Source of the DNA: Flavobacterium sp. N1736
Lineage (GTDB): Bacteria > Bacteroidota > Bacteroidia > Flavobacteriales > Flavobacteriaceae
DNA: 64,000 nt
Assembly: GCF_025947065.1 (NCBI RefSeq)
Contig: NZ_CP109994.1
Span: 2,294,001-2,358,000, forward strand
Direction of reading: 5' to 3'
Shown: positions 9,577 to 18,266 of the stretch, one piece after another
Position numbering within the stretch: position 1 is the first letter of the stretch
Layout of the letters: the number at the start of each line of letters is the position of its first letter
Notes under the pieces: model-generated
What the model saw: only the letters and a program-made list of their open reading frames with translations
Told to the model about the DNA's origin: nothing
Databases searched by the model: none
Made by a program: the position numbers and the translations under genes

Positions 9577-11007
9577 ATGAACCTAACAAGATTAATAGTA
9601 AAAGGAGGCGTTATTTCGCCGGGAGAATTGCGAGAAGTGGTTAATATCGCTATGGCTCATGATTTGGACTCAATTTCATTTGGTTCAAGACAGGATATTA
9701 TTTTCCCAAAAGGGTTAAAATCTTTAGATAAAGAAAAGCTTGGCAAGCATCATTTTGTTTTCCCTGATGAAAAAAGCGGTAATAATATTGTTTCATCTTA
9801 TGTTTCAACCGATATTTTCAGAAATACGAATTGGTTAACCGGCAACAAGTTTTTATATATTTTGGAGCAATTTAAGGAACAGCCAAAACTCAAAATAAAC
9901 ATTAATGATCCAAAACAGCAATTGGTTCCATTATTTACGGGTCATTTAAATTTTATTGCTTCAGAACAGGAAGATTATTGGTATTTATACATTCGTTTAC
10001 CAAAATGGGAACGTATGGAAGTGTATCCGGTTTTAATTTACAGCTGGGATATTGCAACAATTTATTATCAAATTGAAAGAATCGTAGACGAAGAATCTTG
10101 CGGAATCGATACACTTTTTTCTTTAGTCAGTGAGGTTTTAGAAACCAATAATCGTACGATTGATAAACCGCTCCATATTCCGTTTTATCCTTTTCCCTAT
10201 TATGAAGGCATGAACCGAATGGGAATTGATCAATATTGGCTGGGTTTATATTGGCGAAATAATTTATACAATTTAGACTTTCTGAAAGAAATGTGCGATT
10301 TGTGTTTTGATTGCAAAATTGGAAAAATATGCATAACACCCTGGAAATCCTTTATCATAAAAGGAATTCCGAAAGATCGAAAATTGGAATGGGAAAAATT
10401 CTTAGGTAAAAAAGGAATTAATGTCCGACATTCTTTACTCGAATTAAACTGGCATTTACCCGTTGCTATGGAATGGGCTTTGAATCTCAAAACCTTTCTG
10501 GTTCGTACGCTTGATCAGTTTGATATTAGTACGTATGGACTAACGTTTGGAATATCGGAATACAATCGTGAAGGTCACTATTTTACTTCGGTTGTCATTG
10601 AAAAAAATGATTTACCGGCAGCTTTAGAATCGATTAAAATCAGAGATACTTATAATGTTTTGTTTGCGAAGAATTTCGACCCAAATACTAGAGAATATAT
10701 TGTGCATTCGCAAGATATTGACAAACTCGAATTACCTACAATTTTAATTGAATTAAGTAAAAAATATTTCGAAGAATTAGGAAATTCGATTTCAGAAACT
10801 ACAGAGAATCCGCAAAAAAAAGAAAAACCACAATTAGATATTTATCAATGTCAGGAATGCCTAACGCTTTATAAATCAGAATACGGTGACGAAAGTCAGA
10901 ACATTCCAAAAGGCATATTATTCACTGATTTGCCCGAAACCTATTGTTGTTCTTTGTGTGAAGGTTCTAAAAGTAATTTCAAAATTTTAGAAATTGCAGA
11001 GAATTAA
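9577..11007 (+). CDS. Rubredoxin-tailed protein with nitrite/sulfite-reductase-like N-terminus
   Basis: 476 residues. Residues 11-44 (GGVISPGELREVV ... SRQDIIFP) match the ferredoxin-like half-domain that opens nitrite and sulfite reductases. A similar half-domain pattern may recur around residues 310-370. The last 54 residues are rubredoxin-like: Cys425-x2-Cys428 and Cys458-x2-Cys461. The siroheme/[4Fe-4S] cysteine signature of true nitrite reductases is not visible; a Cys cluster near residue 247 (MCDLCFDCKIGKIC) is the only other candidate ligand set. Coming directly after the nitrate reductase, it may be a diverged nitrite reductase or an electron carrier. Function is inferred only. Confidence 0.7.
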   Translation: MNLTRLIVKGGVISPGELREVVNIAMAHDLDSISFGSRQDIIFPKGLKSLDKEKLGKHHFVFPDEKSGNNIVSSYVSTDIFRNTNWLTGNKFLYILEQFKEQPKLKININDPKQQLVPLFTGHLNFIASEQEDYWYLYIRLPKWERMEVYPVLIYSWDIATIYYQIERIVDEESCGIDTLFSLVSEVLETNNRTIDKPLHIPFYPFPYYEGMNRMGIDQYWLGLYWRNNLYNLDFLKEMCDLCFDCKIGKICITPWKSFIIKGIPKDRKLEWEKFLGKKGINVRHSLLELNWHLPVAMEWALNLKTFLVRTLDQFDISTYGLTFGISEYNREGHYFTSVVIEKNDLPAALESIKIRDTYNVLFAKNFDPNTREYIVHSQDIDKLELPTILIELSKKYFEELGNSISETTENPQKKEKPQLDIYQCQECLTLYKSEYGDESQNIPKGILFTDLPETYCCSLCEGSKSNFKILEIAEN

Positions 11008-11183
11008 AACAAAAATTCCAGTGATGAAGCAATTATAATAAGCGGGTAATAAAAATCTTAACATTATGGTATTTAAATATTTCCTAACTTTAGCTTAACT
11101 AAAATTTAATAGTAAGATCGAATATTTTACGAATCTAACTATCAATTAGTTAAAAACATATTTACTCAACTAAAGAAACTGTT

Positions 11184-11813
11184 ATGATAAAAAGAACGCC
11201 AGGAACACCAGCTGAAAAAAACACAGAAACTTCAACAGAAACTGCCGAAACCATAATTGATACTACTGCAGAAGCACCAAAACCGGCAGCAAAAACTCCG
11301 GTAAAGAGAGCGCCAAGAACTACAACTGCCACAAAATCTCCTCAGGCAACTGTAAAAACACCAGCGAAAACGCCAGCAAAAACACCGGCAAGAACTCCAG
11401 CAAGAACACCTGTTAAACCAGCATCTGCAAGCACTCCAAAAGCAGTTATAAAAAGAACGACAGGATCTACTGCAAAAACAGGAACCATAACTCCTGAAAT
11501 TATAGAAATCACGACGGTTGATAAAAAAACGGAAAAACAACAACCAAGTGTAAATCAAAAGGAAACCGGTTTAAAAACTATAAAAGATAAGCTGAAAGAT
11601 GCTAAAAACAAGCAAAAGGAGAAAAAAGAAAACGTTAAGAAAAGAGAAAAAGAGATAAAAGCAGTCATAAAAAAACTGGAAAGAGAGAAAAAAGCAAAGC
11701 TTAAAGCTGAAACTAAAAAGAAAGAAAAAGCTAAAAAAGAAAAGGAGAAAGCAAAAGCAAAGAAGCTGGATAAGAAAAAATCTTCTAAGAAAACGAAATC
11801 AAAAAAGAAATAA
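11184..11813 (+). CDS. Highly basic Ala/Lys/Pro/Thr-rich repeat protein
   Basis: A 209-residue low-complexity protein. Residues about 35-85 carry tandem TPAK/TPAR units resembling eukaryotic histone H1 tails and bacterial histone-H1-like proteins. The last 85 residues are almost only Lys, Glu, Ala and Arg and should form a long charged helix ending in poly-Lys. No enzyme domain or signal peptide is seen. A nucleoid- or RNA-binding role is likely from composition, but this is inference. It ends in a plus-strand terminator. Confidence 0.7.
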   Translation: MIKRTPGTPAEKNTETSTETAETIIDTTAEAPKPAAKTPVKRAPRTTTATKSPQATVKTPAKTPAKTPARTPARTPVKPASASTPKAVIKRTTGSTAKTGTITPEIIEITTVDKKTEKQQPSVNQKETGLKTIKDKLKDAKNKQKEKKENVKKREKEIKAVIKKLEREKKAKLKAETKKKEKAKKEKEKAKAKKLDKKKSSKKTKSKKK

Positions 11814-11826
11814 TAATTATAACTAT

Positions 11827-11861
11827 AAGGTTTGACTTTAATTGAGTTGAGCCTTTTTTTT
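11827..11861 (+). terminator. Terminator after basic protein gene
   Basis: AAGGTTTGAC pairs with GTTGAGCCTT (two G-U wobbles) across a 9-base loop, followed by seven T. It separates this gene from the convergent moaA. Confidence 0.75.
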
Positions 11862-11872
11862 ACGCCTGCAAC

Positions 11873-12880
11873 TTAACCCCCAATCGCAATCATACTGCGA
11901 TTATCAAAATGCAGTGAAGGATCATTCATTTCTTCAAGAGTGACCATTCCTGCTCTGACTTTCTTTTTGTTTTTTATCGATTCTGAAATTAAATTCTCGA
12001 TTGGTTCACCGTTTCGAAGAGACGTCAATATATCAGTTTCTGAATTAGAAAAAAGACAATTTTTTATCTTTCCATTTGCCGTCAGACGAATTCTGTTGCA
12101 GCCGTCACAAAACGGATTTGTAATCGAACTGATAATTCCGAAATCACCCTGAAAACCTTTTATTTTATAGGTTCTTGCAGTAAAGTTTTTTTCGTCTTCC
12201 AATTTCTGAATTTCTTCAGCAGTGAAAGCGCTTCCAACTTCTGATAAAATCTCATTTTGAGAAACCATTTTGCTTTTATCCCACTCGTTTCCGGCAAATG
12301 GCATAAACTCTATAAACCGAATTGAAAGTGGCAAAAACTGTGTTAATTTGATAAAATCTATAATTTCATTATCATTAAAACCTTTCATCAAAACTACGTT
12401 TACTTTGACCAAAAAATCTTCATTTAAAAGTAAATGCAAATTATCAATTACCTTCTCAAATTGATTTCTTAGTGTTATCGAATTAAATTTTGATGCAACC
12501 AAAGTATCCAGACTCAAATTGATTTTTTTTATACCGGATTGCTTTAAAACATCAATATGACGATCAATTAAAATACCATTTGTGGTTATCGAAAGTGACG
12601 TTTTTAACGTTGATAGTCTTGAAATAATCTCTGGAAAATCTTTTCGTAATAAAGGTTCTCCGCCCGTTAATCTAATTTTATCAACACCATTTTCTACGAA
12701 AGTCCGGGCAATAGAAAAAATCTCATCAGCCGTCATTAAACTGGCTTTTGGAGACAAAGTTATTCCATCAGCAGGCATGCAATATGTACAACGCAAATTG
12801 CATTTCTCCAGCAACGAAATACGCAAATAATTGTGTTTTCGTCCAAAATCATCCGTTAAAATGGTTTTAGATGGTATCAT
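11873..12880 (-). CDS. moaA: GTP 3',8-cyclase MoaA
   Basis: 335 residues. It is a radical-SAM enzyme that, with MoaC, converts GTP to cyclic pyranopterin monophosphate, the first step of molybdenum cofactor synthesis. The N-terminal cluster motif is CNLRCTYCM. The C-terminal cluster motif is CDGCNRIRLTANGKIKNC, and the protein ends in the conserved Gly-Gly. It overlaps the end of moaCB by 14 bp, so the two are translationally linked. Confidence 0.96.
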   Translation of the reverse strand: MIPSKTILTDDFGRKHNYLRISLLEKCNLRCTYCMPADGITLSPKASLMTADEIFSIARTFVENGVDKIRLTGGEPLLRKDFPEIISRLSTLKTSLSITTNGILIDRHIDVLKQSGIKKINLSLDTLVASKFNSITLRNQFEKVIDNLHLLLNEDFLVKVNVVLMKGFNDNEIIDFIKLTQFLPLSIRFIEFMPFAGNEWDKSKMVSQNEILSEVGSAFTAEEIQKLEDEKNFTARTYKIKGFQGDFGIISSITNPFCDGCNRIRLTANGKIKNCLFSNSETDILTSLRNGEPIENLISESIKNKKKVRAGMVTLEEMNDPSLHFDNRSMIAIGG

Positions 12881-13781
12881 GATTTTTTCCTTTTAAAATA
12901 TGAAAAACGTGCATAACATGCGGAAAAACAGCATCCATAGATTCTCTGGCTCCGTTTGTTGATCCCGGCAAAGCCAAAATCAAACTTTTTCCTAATGTTC
13001 CTGCAACCGTTCTTGATAACATGGCGTATGGCATGCGTTGTTGTCCGTAATCGCGAATTGCTTCTTCAATTCCCGGAATTCTGCTTTCTAATAATGGCAA
13101 TAATGCTTCCGGTGTAACATCTCTTGGCGATAATCCCGTTCCTCCGGTAAAAATAACCAATTGATTTCCTTCGGCGAAAGCCTTCGTTTTTTCCTGAATA
13201 ATATCAATTTCGTCAGGAATGATTTCGTAATGCGAAGTTTCAACGCCGTACGAAGTTAATTTTTCGACGATAATTTTCCCGGAACGATCTTCTTTATCAC
13301 CTGCAAAAATAGAATCAGAGCACACAAAAACCGCCGCTTTTATTGCATTTGGAAATTTATTTTTGAAAGAAGATTTTCCGCCTTCTTTATTGATTAATTT
13401 AATAGTTGAAATTTCTATTTCCTTATCGATTGGTTTCAACATATCGTACATTGTCAATGCTACAATCGATGCGCCGTGCATAGCTTCAACCTCAACTCCG
13501 GTTTTGTAAACCGTTTTTACTTTAAAGATAATCTCAATCGTTAAACCTTCAATTTTATATTCTACCGAGGTAAATTCAATAGGAATCGGGTGACAATCCG
13601 GTATCGATAAATGGGTGTTTTTTACCGCAAATAATCCTGCCGTTTTTGCCATTTCAAATACATTCCCTTTCGGAACCAGATTGTTTACCACAGCATCAAT
13701 TGTTTCCTGTTTGCTAACTTTTACAATTGCTGTTGCTGTTGCGGCTCTTAAAGTGTTTATTTTATGTGTGATATCTACCAT
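12867..13781 (-). CDS. moaCB: Bifunctional MoaC/MoaB molybdenum cofactor protein
   Basis: 304 residues from the start at MVDITHKI; an upstream in-frame ATG at 13847 lies inside moaE and is not used. Residues 1 to about 145 are MoaC (cyclic pyranopterin monophosphate synthase; KTGVEVEAMHGASIVALTMYD). The rest is MoaB/MogA-like molybdopterin adenylyltransferase (FTGGTGLSPRDVTPEAL and LPGSTNGARESMD). The fusion joins an early and a late step of the pathway. It lies 1 bp after the moaE stop. Confidence 0.93.
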   Translation of the reverse strand: MVDITHKINTLRAATATAIVKVSKQETIDAVVNNLVPKGNVFEMAKTAGLFAVKNTHLSIPDCHPIPIEFTSVEYKIEGLTIEIIFKVKTVYKTGVEVEAMHGASIVALTMYDMLKPIDKEIEISTIKLINKEGGKSSFKNKFPNAIKAAVFVCSDSIFAGDKEDRSGKIIVEKLTSYGVETSHYEIIPDEIDIIQEKTKAFAEGNQLVIFTGGTGLSPRDVTPEALLPLLESRIPGIEEAIRDYGQQRMPYAMLSRTVAGTLGKSLILALPGSTNGARESMDAVFPHVMHVFHILKGKNHDTI

Positions 13782-13782
13782 T

Positions 13783-14214
13783 TTAGGTATTTTGTTTCCA
13801 GGTGAATGTATCATTTTCAAACATTTCTTTACCAAAAATCGGTACATCTGTTTTTATCCAGTTTACTATGGCTTCTGTTGCTTCATAAACTTGTTTGCGT
13901 CGTGTTGCCGAAACAAAAACGAACAAACAAATCTCGCCCGCTTTTACAATGCCTAAACTGTGATAAATATGCATACAGGTTAAATCGTATTTAGCGAAAG
14001 CTTTTTCTCTAATGGTGTGCAAAGCCTCATTTGCCATATCTGTATACGCCGAATAATCAATTGCAACAACTTTGTTATCATGAATTACATCAGCGCGAAC
14101 CTGACCCAGAAAAATATTGTGCGCACCAATCGTATGTTTTGATTGATGTTTGGCAATCGATTCTGCTATAAATTCAGGAGAAATTGGACCTTCTATAAAT
14201 ACATTTTTACTCAT
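13783..14214 (-). CDS. moaE: Molybdopterin synthase catalytic subunit MoaE
   Basis: 143 residues. The MoaE pattern is clear: NIFLGQVRAD, AIDYSAYTDMA, YHSLGIVKAGE and FVFVSATRRKQVYEA. It transfers sulfur from MoaD thiocarboxylate to form the dithiolene. MoaD is encoded upstream in the same block. It immediately precedes moaCB. Confidence 0.95.
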   Translation of the reverse strand: MSKNVFIEGPISPEFIAESIAKHQSKHTIGAHNIFLGQVRADVIHDNKVVAIDYSAYTDMANEALHTIREKAFAKYDLTCMHIYHSLGIVKAGEICLFVFVSATRRKQVYEATEAIVNWIKTDVPIFGKEMFENDTFTWKQNT

Positions 14215-14325
14215 TTCTTTTTATTTTTTACCACAGATTATTTTATCTTTTTGCCACAGATTTTAATGATTTTTTTTTGCCACGAATTTCATTAATTTTC
14301 ACTAATTGCTATAATTTCCCAACTT

Positions 14326-14426
14326 TGTCATTTCTGTGGAGGAGAAATCGCACTAGAAACTTACTCACAGTATGTCTATACAGTACGTCGCTCTCTGGAT
14401 GTGATTTCTCCTCCGTCGAAATGACA
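14326..14426. repeat. REP-like inverted repeat, copy 2
   Basis: A palindrome of about 100 bp beginning TTGTCATTTCTGTGGAGGAG and ending GTCGAAATGACAA, related to 9405-9489. It is itself framed by CCACAGATT (14233-14262) and AATCTGTGG (about 14455-14466), another dispersed repeat family. Confidence 0.75.
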
Positions 14427-14465
14427 AAATATAAAAATAATCCTTTTAATCTGTGTAATCTGTGG

Positions 14466-15536
14466 CTATACTTTTTCTTTTAATATTTGATTGAATGCTA
14501 AAGCGCCACCTATGACACTTTTTATATTTTTAAATTGTTTTTTCTCAAGTAATTCAACTGCCATTTTACTTCTGATTCCTGATTGACAGAAAACATAAAT
14601 AGTTTGGTTGTGATTTAATTTTCTAAATTCATTTTCGAGGTTCATTAACGGAATCTGAATTGAATTTTTGAAATTAATTTTAGGAAGTTCATCTTCATTT
14701 CTAACATCCAAAAAAAGAACTTCTTCATTATCTATTTCATTCAGAATTGCCTCAACAGAAATTTCTTCAATCTGATTTTCAGTTTCTTTATACTTTTCTT
14801 CGAAAGCTTTTTTATCTATCAAAACAAATGTATTCTTTTCAAAGTCATACTTTTGCTGTTCATTATTTAAAATATTATAAACCAGTATTTTACCACTCAA
14901 CACTTCACCTATTTCAAGAATCATTTTTATAACTTCATTCGCTTGCAGCATTCCAATAATTCCAACCGAGATTCCAATTACTCCTGCATCTTCACAATTT
15001 AAAGATTGGGTATTTTCATCCGGAAACAAACATTTGTACGTTGGTCCGCTTTGATAATTAAAAACCGAAACCTGACCCTGAAACCTAAAAATAGATCCGT
15101 AAACCATTGGTTTATTTGTAACACAACATGCATCATTAATTAAATATTTGATTGCTATATTATCTGTGGCGTCAACAATAATATCATATTTTTCGAATAA
15201 AAAAACGGCATTTTTCGCTGATAATTTCTCAGCAATTGCATTCACTTTTACGAACGGATTTAACTCAGAAATCATGGCTTTTGCCTCATCGGCTTTATAT
15301 TTTCCAAGTGCTGAACTTTTATAAATTACCTGACGCTGTAAATTCGAAATCTCGATAACATCATCATCCACAATTCCAATTTCACCAATTCCTGCTGCCG
15401 CCAGATAAGGCAATATAGCCGAAGCAAGACCACCGGCACCAATTACTAAAACTTTTGCTTTTAATAATTTAGATTGCCCGGTTTCTCCAATCTCCGGAAG
15501 AATGATTTGTCTGTTATAGCGTTCTGATGTATTCAT
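14466..15536 (-). CDS. moeB: MoeB/ThiF-type adenylyltransferase with C-terminal rhodanese domain
   Basis: 356 residues from the start at MNTSERYNRQIILPEIG, the normal MoeB opening. Residues 27-50 hold the nucleotide loop (LVIGAGGLASAILPYL). A rhodanese domain from about residue 265 has an intact active loop (VFCQSGIRS). It activates the MoaD C-terminus by adenylation, and the rhodanese can deliver sulfur. A longer start at 15587 would overlap moaD and is rejected. It lies 10 bp after moaD. Confidence 0.92.
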   Translation of the reverse strand: MNTSERYNRQIILPEIGETGQSKLLKAKVLVIGAGGLASAILPYLAAAGIGEIGIVDDDVIEISNLQRQVIYKSSALGKYKADEAKAMISELNPFVKVNAIAEKLSAKNAVFLFEKYDIIVDATDNIAIKYLINDACCVTNKPMVYGSIFRFQGQVSVFNYQSGPTYKCLFPDENTQSLNCEDAGVIGISVGIIGMLQANEVIKMILEIGEVLSGKILVYNILNNEQQKYDFEKNTFVLIDKKAFEEKYKETENQIEEISVEAILNEIDNEEVLFLDVRNEDELPKINFKNSIQIPLMNLENEFRKLNHNQTIYVFCQSGIRSKMAVELLEKKQFKNIKSVIGGALAFNQILKEKV

Positions 15537-15546
15537 AAAATTTATT

Positions 15547-15783
15547 TTATCCTCCGGCAAATGGAGGCAATAAGGCAACAACATCACTGGTTTTTAAAGT
15601 ATAATTTGTTGCTTTTGGAATTATTTTCTGGTTTACCGCAACACTAAATGACAACGAATCAAACTGATATTTTTCTTCAAGATTCTGCAATAATTTTTGC
15701 AATGAAATTTCAGAAGAAACAATCTTTTCAAACTCGCACTTGGTCTTTTCAGCGACAGCTCCAAAATATTTAATCTCAATCAT
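15547..15783 (-). CDS. moaD: Molybdopterin synthase sulfur carrier MoaD
   Basis: 78 residues of ubiquitin-like fold ending in the diagnostic PPFAGG, whose C-terminal glycine becomes the thiocarboxylate. It begins MIEIKYFGAVAEKTKC, as MoaD does. It sits between cobA and moeB with 2-bp and 10-bp gaps. Confidence 0.93.
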   Translation of the reverse strand: MIEIKYFGAVAEKTKCEFEKIVSSEISLQKLLQNLEEKYQFDSLSFSVAVNQKIIPKATNYTLKTSDVVALLPPFAGG

Positions 15784-15785
15784 TA

Positions 15786-16574
15786 TTATAAATTTAAATT
15801 TTGAAAAATAAATTCATCATCAAAATACTCCTTAAAATACGAAGTTAATTTTGAGGTATTTTTTACCACTTCTCCAATTACAATAATTGCCGGCGAAGAA
15901 ATCTTATTTTCTGATACTAATTTAGCAATTGAACTGATTGTTCCAACTACTTTTTGTTCGGTATTTTTTGTTCCGTTTTGAATAATTGCAATGGGCAAAT
16001 CATCGGTTCTGTTTTGTTGATAAATCGAAATAATCTCTTCCAATTTATGCATTCCCATCAAAATCACAACTGTTGCCGCTGATTTTGAGGCTAAATTTAT
16101 ATCTTTAGATAACTCATGATTCGAGGTTGTTCCTGTAATCACCCAAAAACTTTCAGCAATTTGGCGTTGTGTCAGACTAATTCCTACCGAAGCCGGAACA
16201 CCTAAAGCAGATGAAATTCCGGGAACAATGGCTGTTTCTAATCCTAATTTTTCTGCATATTCAATTTCTTCACTTCCTCTTCCAAAAATAAACGGATCAC
16301 CGCCTTTTAAGCGCACAACGTGACCGTAACGATTTGCCATTGACACGATCAACTCGTTAATCTGATCTTGTGTATACGCATGACAGCCTAAGCGTTTGCC
16401 TACAAAAACAATTTCTGCCTTTGTTGCATATTGTAATAATTCTTCGTTTACCAATGCGTCATACAAAACTACATCGGCACTTTCTAAGGCTTTAATCGCT
16501 TTTAAAGTAATCAATTCAGCGTCTCCCGGACCTGCGCCCACAATCGTCAATTTTGGTGTTTTTGAATTTCGCAT
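15786..16574 (-). CDS. cobA: Uroporphyrinogen-III C-methyltransferase
   Basis: 262 residues with all family motifs: VGAGPGDAELITLKA, VRLKGGDPFIFGRGSEE and VPGISSALGVPA. It makes precorrin-2, the siroheme precursor. Its place in a nitrate/molybdenum cofactor operon points to siroheme for a nitrite or sulfite reductase, although no siroheme reductase with the normal motif is visible in this window. It lies 5 bp after mobA. Confidence 0.95.
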   Translation of the reverse strand: MRNSKTPKLTIVGAGPGDAELITLKAIKALESADVVLYDALVNEELLQYATKAEIVFVGKRLGCHAYTQDQINELIVSMANRYGHVVRLKGGDPFIFGRGSEEIEYAEKLGLETAIVPGISSALGVPASVGISLTQRQIAESFWVITGTTSNHELSKDINLASKSAATVVILMGMHKLEEIISIYQQNRTDDLPIAIIQNGTKNTEQKVVGTISSIAKLVSENKISSPAIIVIGEVVKNTSKLTSYFKEYFDDEFIFQNLNL

Positions 16575-16579
16575 AACTT

Positions 16580-17152
16580 TTAACTTAAATTGATATTCAG
16601 GTCGTTTAATTCATCTGCCGAATTAATATTCGTTAAAGGAAAGTTTTCACTTTCGTCAATATTGATGATTTGATGCGGAACATTTGCTATTAAATTCATC
16701 ATTTTCAAATCATTGTTATCAATTGCAGTTTTAACAACGGGCAATAATTTTTTTGAATAAATTCCAATTAACGGATGCAATTTACTTTCTGATGCAAAAA
16801 CCGTAATCTCTGCTTCATCGTTATGTTTTGAAATTAATTCTGATAATAATTCCGTTGAAATTAATGGAATATCGCAGCTCAAAATCAAATTAAATTCAGA
16901 TTCAGAATGTGACAACGCTGTGTAAATTCCCCCCAACGGACCTTTATCTGTTATTATATCTGCTATTTTTAAATAGGGCAAATAATCGTAATCATTTGAA
17001 TTTGTAATCAAGACAATATTATCTGTAACGGGCAAAATTGCCTGAATTATATGTTCTACAAAAGGTTTATTCTGAAACAATACCAATCCTTTCTCTGACT
17101 GCATTCGAGAACTTTTTCCTCCGCAAAGAATAAAAACTGTTAGTGTTTTCAT
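16580..17152 (-). CDS. mobA: Molybdenum cofactor guanylyltransferase MobA
   Basis: 190 residues. The NTP-transferase loop is FILCGGKSSRMQSEKGLV and the metal-binding segment is ILSCDIPLIS. It attaches GMP to form the bis-MGD cofactor used by the Nap/Nas-type nitrate reductases here. The closely spaced block mobA-cobA-moaD-moeB follows it. Confidence 0.93.
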   Translation of the reverse strand: MKTLTVFILCGGKSSRMQSEKGLVLFQNKPFVEHIIQAILPVTDNIVLITNSNDYDYLPYLKIADIITDKGPLGGIYTALSHSESEFNLILSCDIPLISTELLSELISKHNDEAEITVFASESKLHPLIGIYSKKLLPVVKTAIDNNDLKMMNLIANVPHQIINIDESENFPLTNINSADELNDLNINLS

Positions 17153-17160
17153 GAGTGTTT

Positions 17161-17295
17161 TTGTTTCAAATTTTTTGTTTCAAGTTTCAGGTTTTTTGTT
17201 TCAGGTTTCAGGTTTTTGCCAATCTTATTTTTTTGTTTGCCACAGATTAAAGGATTAAAAAGATTAATCATTCTAATCTGTGAAATCTGTGGCAA
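17161..17295. repeat. GTTTCAGG repeat and CCACAGATT hairpin
   Basis: Repeated TTTCAGG units fill 17161-17215. A hairpin follows at 17237-17295 with arms TTGCCACAGATT and AATCTGTGGCAA. Related CCACAGATT elements occur at 14233-14466, 49502-49746 and about 50680. Confidence 0.75.
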
Positions 17296-17331
17296 ATAAT
17301 TTTTAATTATAATCTATGTTTATATTATTAT

Positions 17332-18078
17332 CTAAGGAAAAATCAATTTTATACTTGCCATTAAAATTACTACTCCCAAAACCATTTTTAAAGTTTTATT
17401 AGAGAAATAACCGCTTCCATAAAAACCTCCTAAAATGCCACCAATAACGGCAATTGGAACTAAATAAAAGCTGTCTATCGGAATTGTTTTTCCTCCTAAA
17501 AAGAAACCCAGCATTCCGGCAAATGAATTCACAAAAATGAATAAACTCGAAATCGCTGCCGATTCTTTTACGGTTGCCCATCCTAAAAATAATAAAATCG
17601 GGCTCAAAATAATGCCTCCGCCTATTCCTAACATTCCTGACAATAAACCAATTGCAAAACCAATAGTTAATGCAAAAGGAAGATTTATCTGAACGGTTTC
17701 TTTTTCTTTAAAATTAAATATTCCGAACAATCGTAATGCTGCAAAAACCAATACAATTCCTAAAATGATTTTATAGATTGCATTATCCAGAGTTACAAAA
17801 CCACCAATAAACGCTGCAGGAACTGATGCTATTGCAAACGGATAAAAGAGTTTTGGCTTGAAATAATTCATTCTGTAATAAAAGAAAAATGAAATACTGG
17901 AAACAAATAAATTCAACAGCAATGCCGAAGGTTTCATAATCGCCACCGGAAAAGCAAAAATCGTCATTAAAGCCAAATATCCAGATGCACCGCCATGTCC
18001 AACACTTGAGTATAAAAATGCGATCACAATTAATGCAAAGCTGAACAGAAGGATATTTTCGGAATTAAGGAGGTTCAT
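17332..18078 (-). CDS. TSUP (TauE/SafE) family permease
   Basis: 248 residues with about eight hydrophobic helices and the two family repeats (SSVGHGGASGYLAL near residue 25, GMLGIGGGIILSP near 145). TSUP proteins move sulfite, sulfonates or other small anions across the inner membrane. In this position, between mobA and moeA, it may export or import an anion connected with nitrate/sulfite handling; the substrate is not readable. Confidence 0.88.
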   Translation of the reverse strand: MNLLNSENILLFSFALIVIAFLYSSVGHGGASGYLALMTIFAFPVAIMKPSALLLNLFVSSISFFFYYRMNYFKPKLFYPFAIASVPAAFIGGFVTLDNAIYKIILGIVLVFAALRLFGIFNFKEKETVQINLPFALTIGFAIGLLSGMLGIGGGIILSPILLFLGWATVKESAAISSLFIFVNSFAGMLGFFLGGKTIPIDSFYLVPIAVIGGILGGFYGSGYFSNKTLKMVLGVVILMASIKLIFP

Positions 18079-18084
18079 AGGTTT

Positions 18085-18266
18085 TGTTTCAGGTTTTTTT
18101 TGTTTCAGGTTTCAGGTTTTCTTTGTTTCAGGTTTCAAGTTTTTTTGTTTCAGGTTTAAGGTTTCAGGCTGTGTGTTTAATTTTACATACTGCATTACCC
18201 ATTTCAAATTATCTAATTTTCTAATTGCCTAATTATCTAATTGTCTAATTGTCTAATTGTCTAATT
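18085..18266. repeat. GTTTCAGG repeats followed by (TCTAATTG)n tandem array
   Basis: GTTTCAGG-type units run over 18085-18170. From about 18212 a tandem array of TCTAATT(G/A) repeats runs right into the moeA stop codon (complement at 18265-18267). Confidence 0.75.

Noticed and set aside
11232..11558. Cys/Arg/Ser-rich open frame on the minus strand
   Set aside because: It is the antisense shadow of the repeated TPAK coding sequence on the plus strand.
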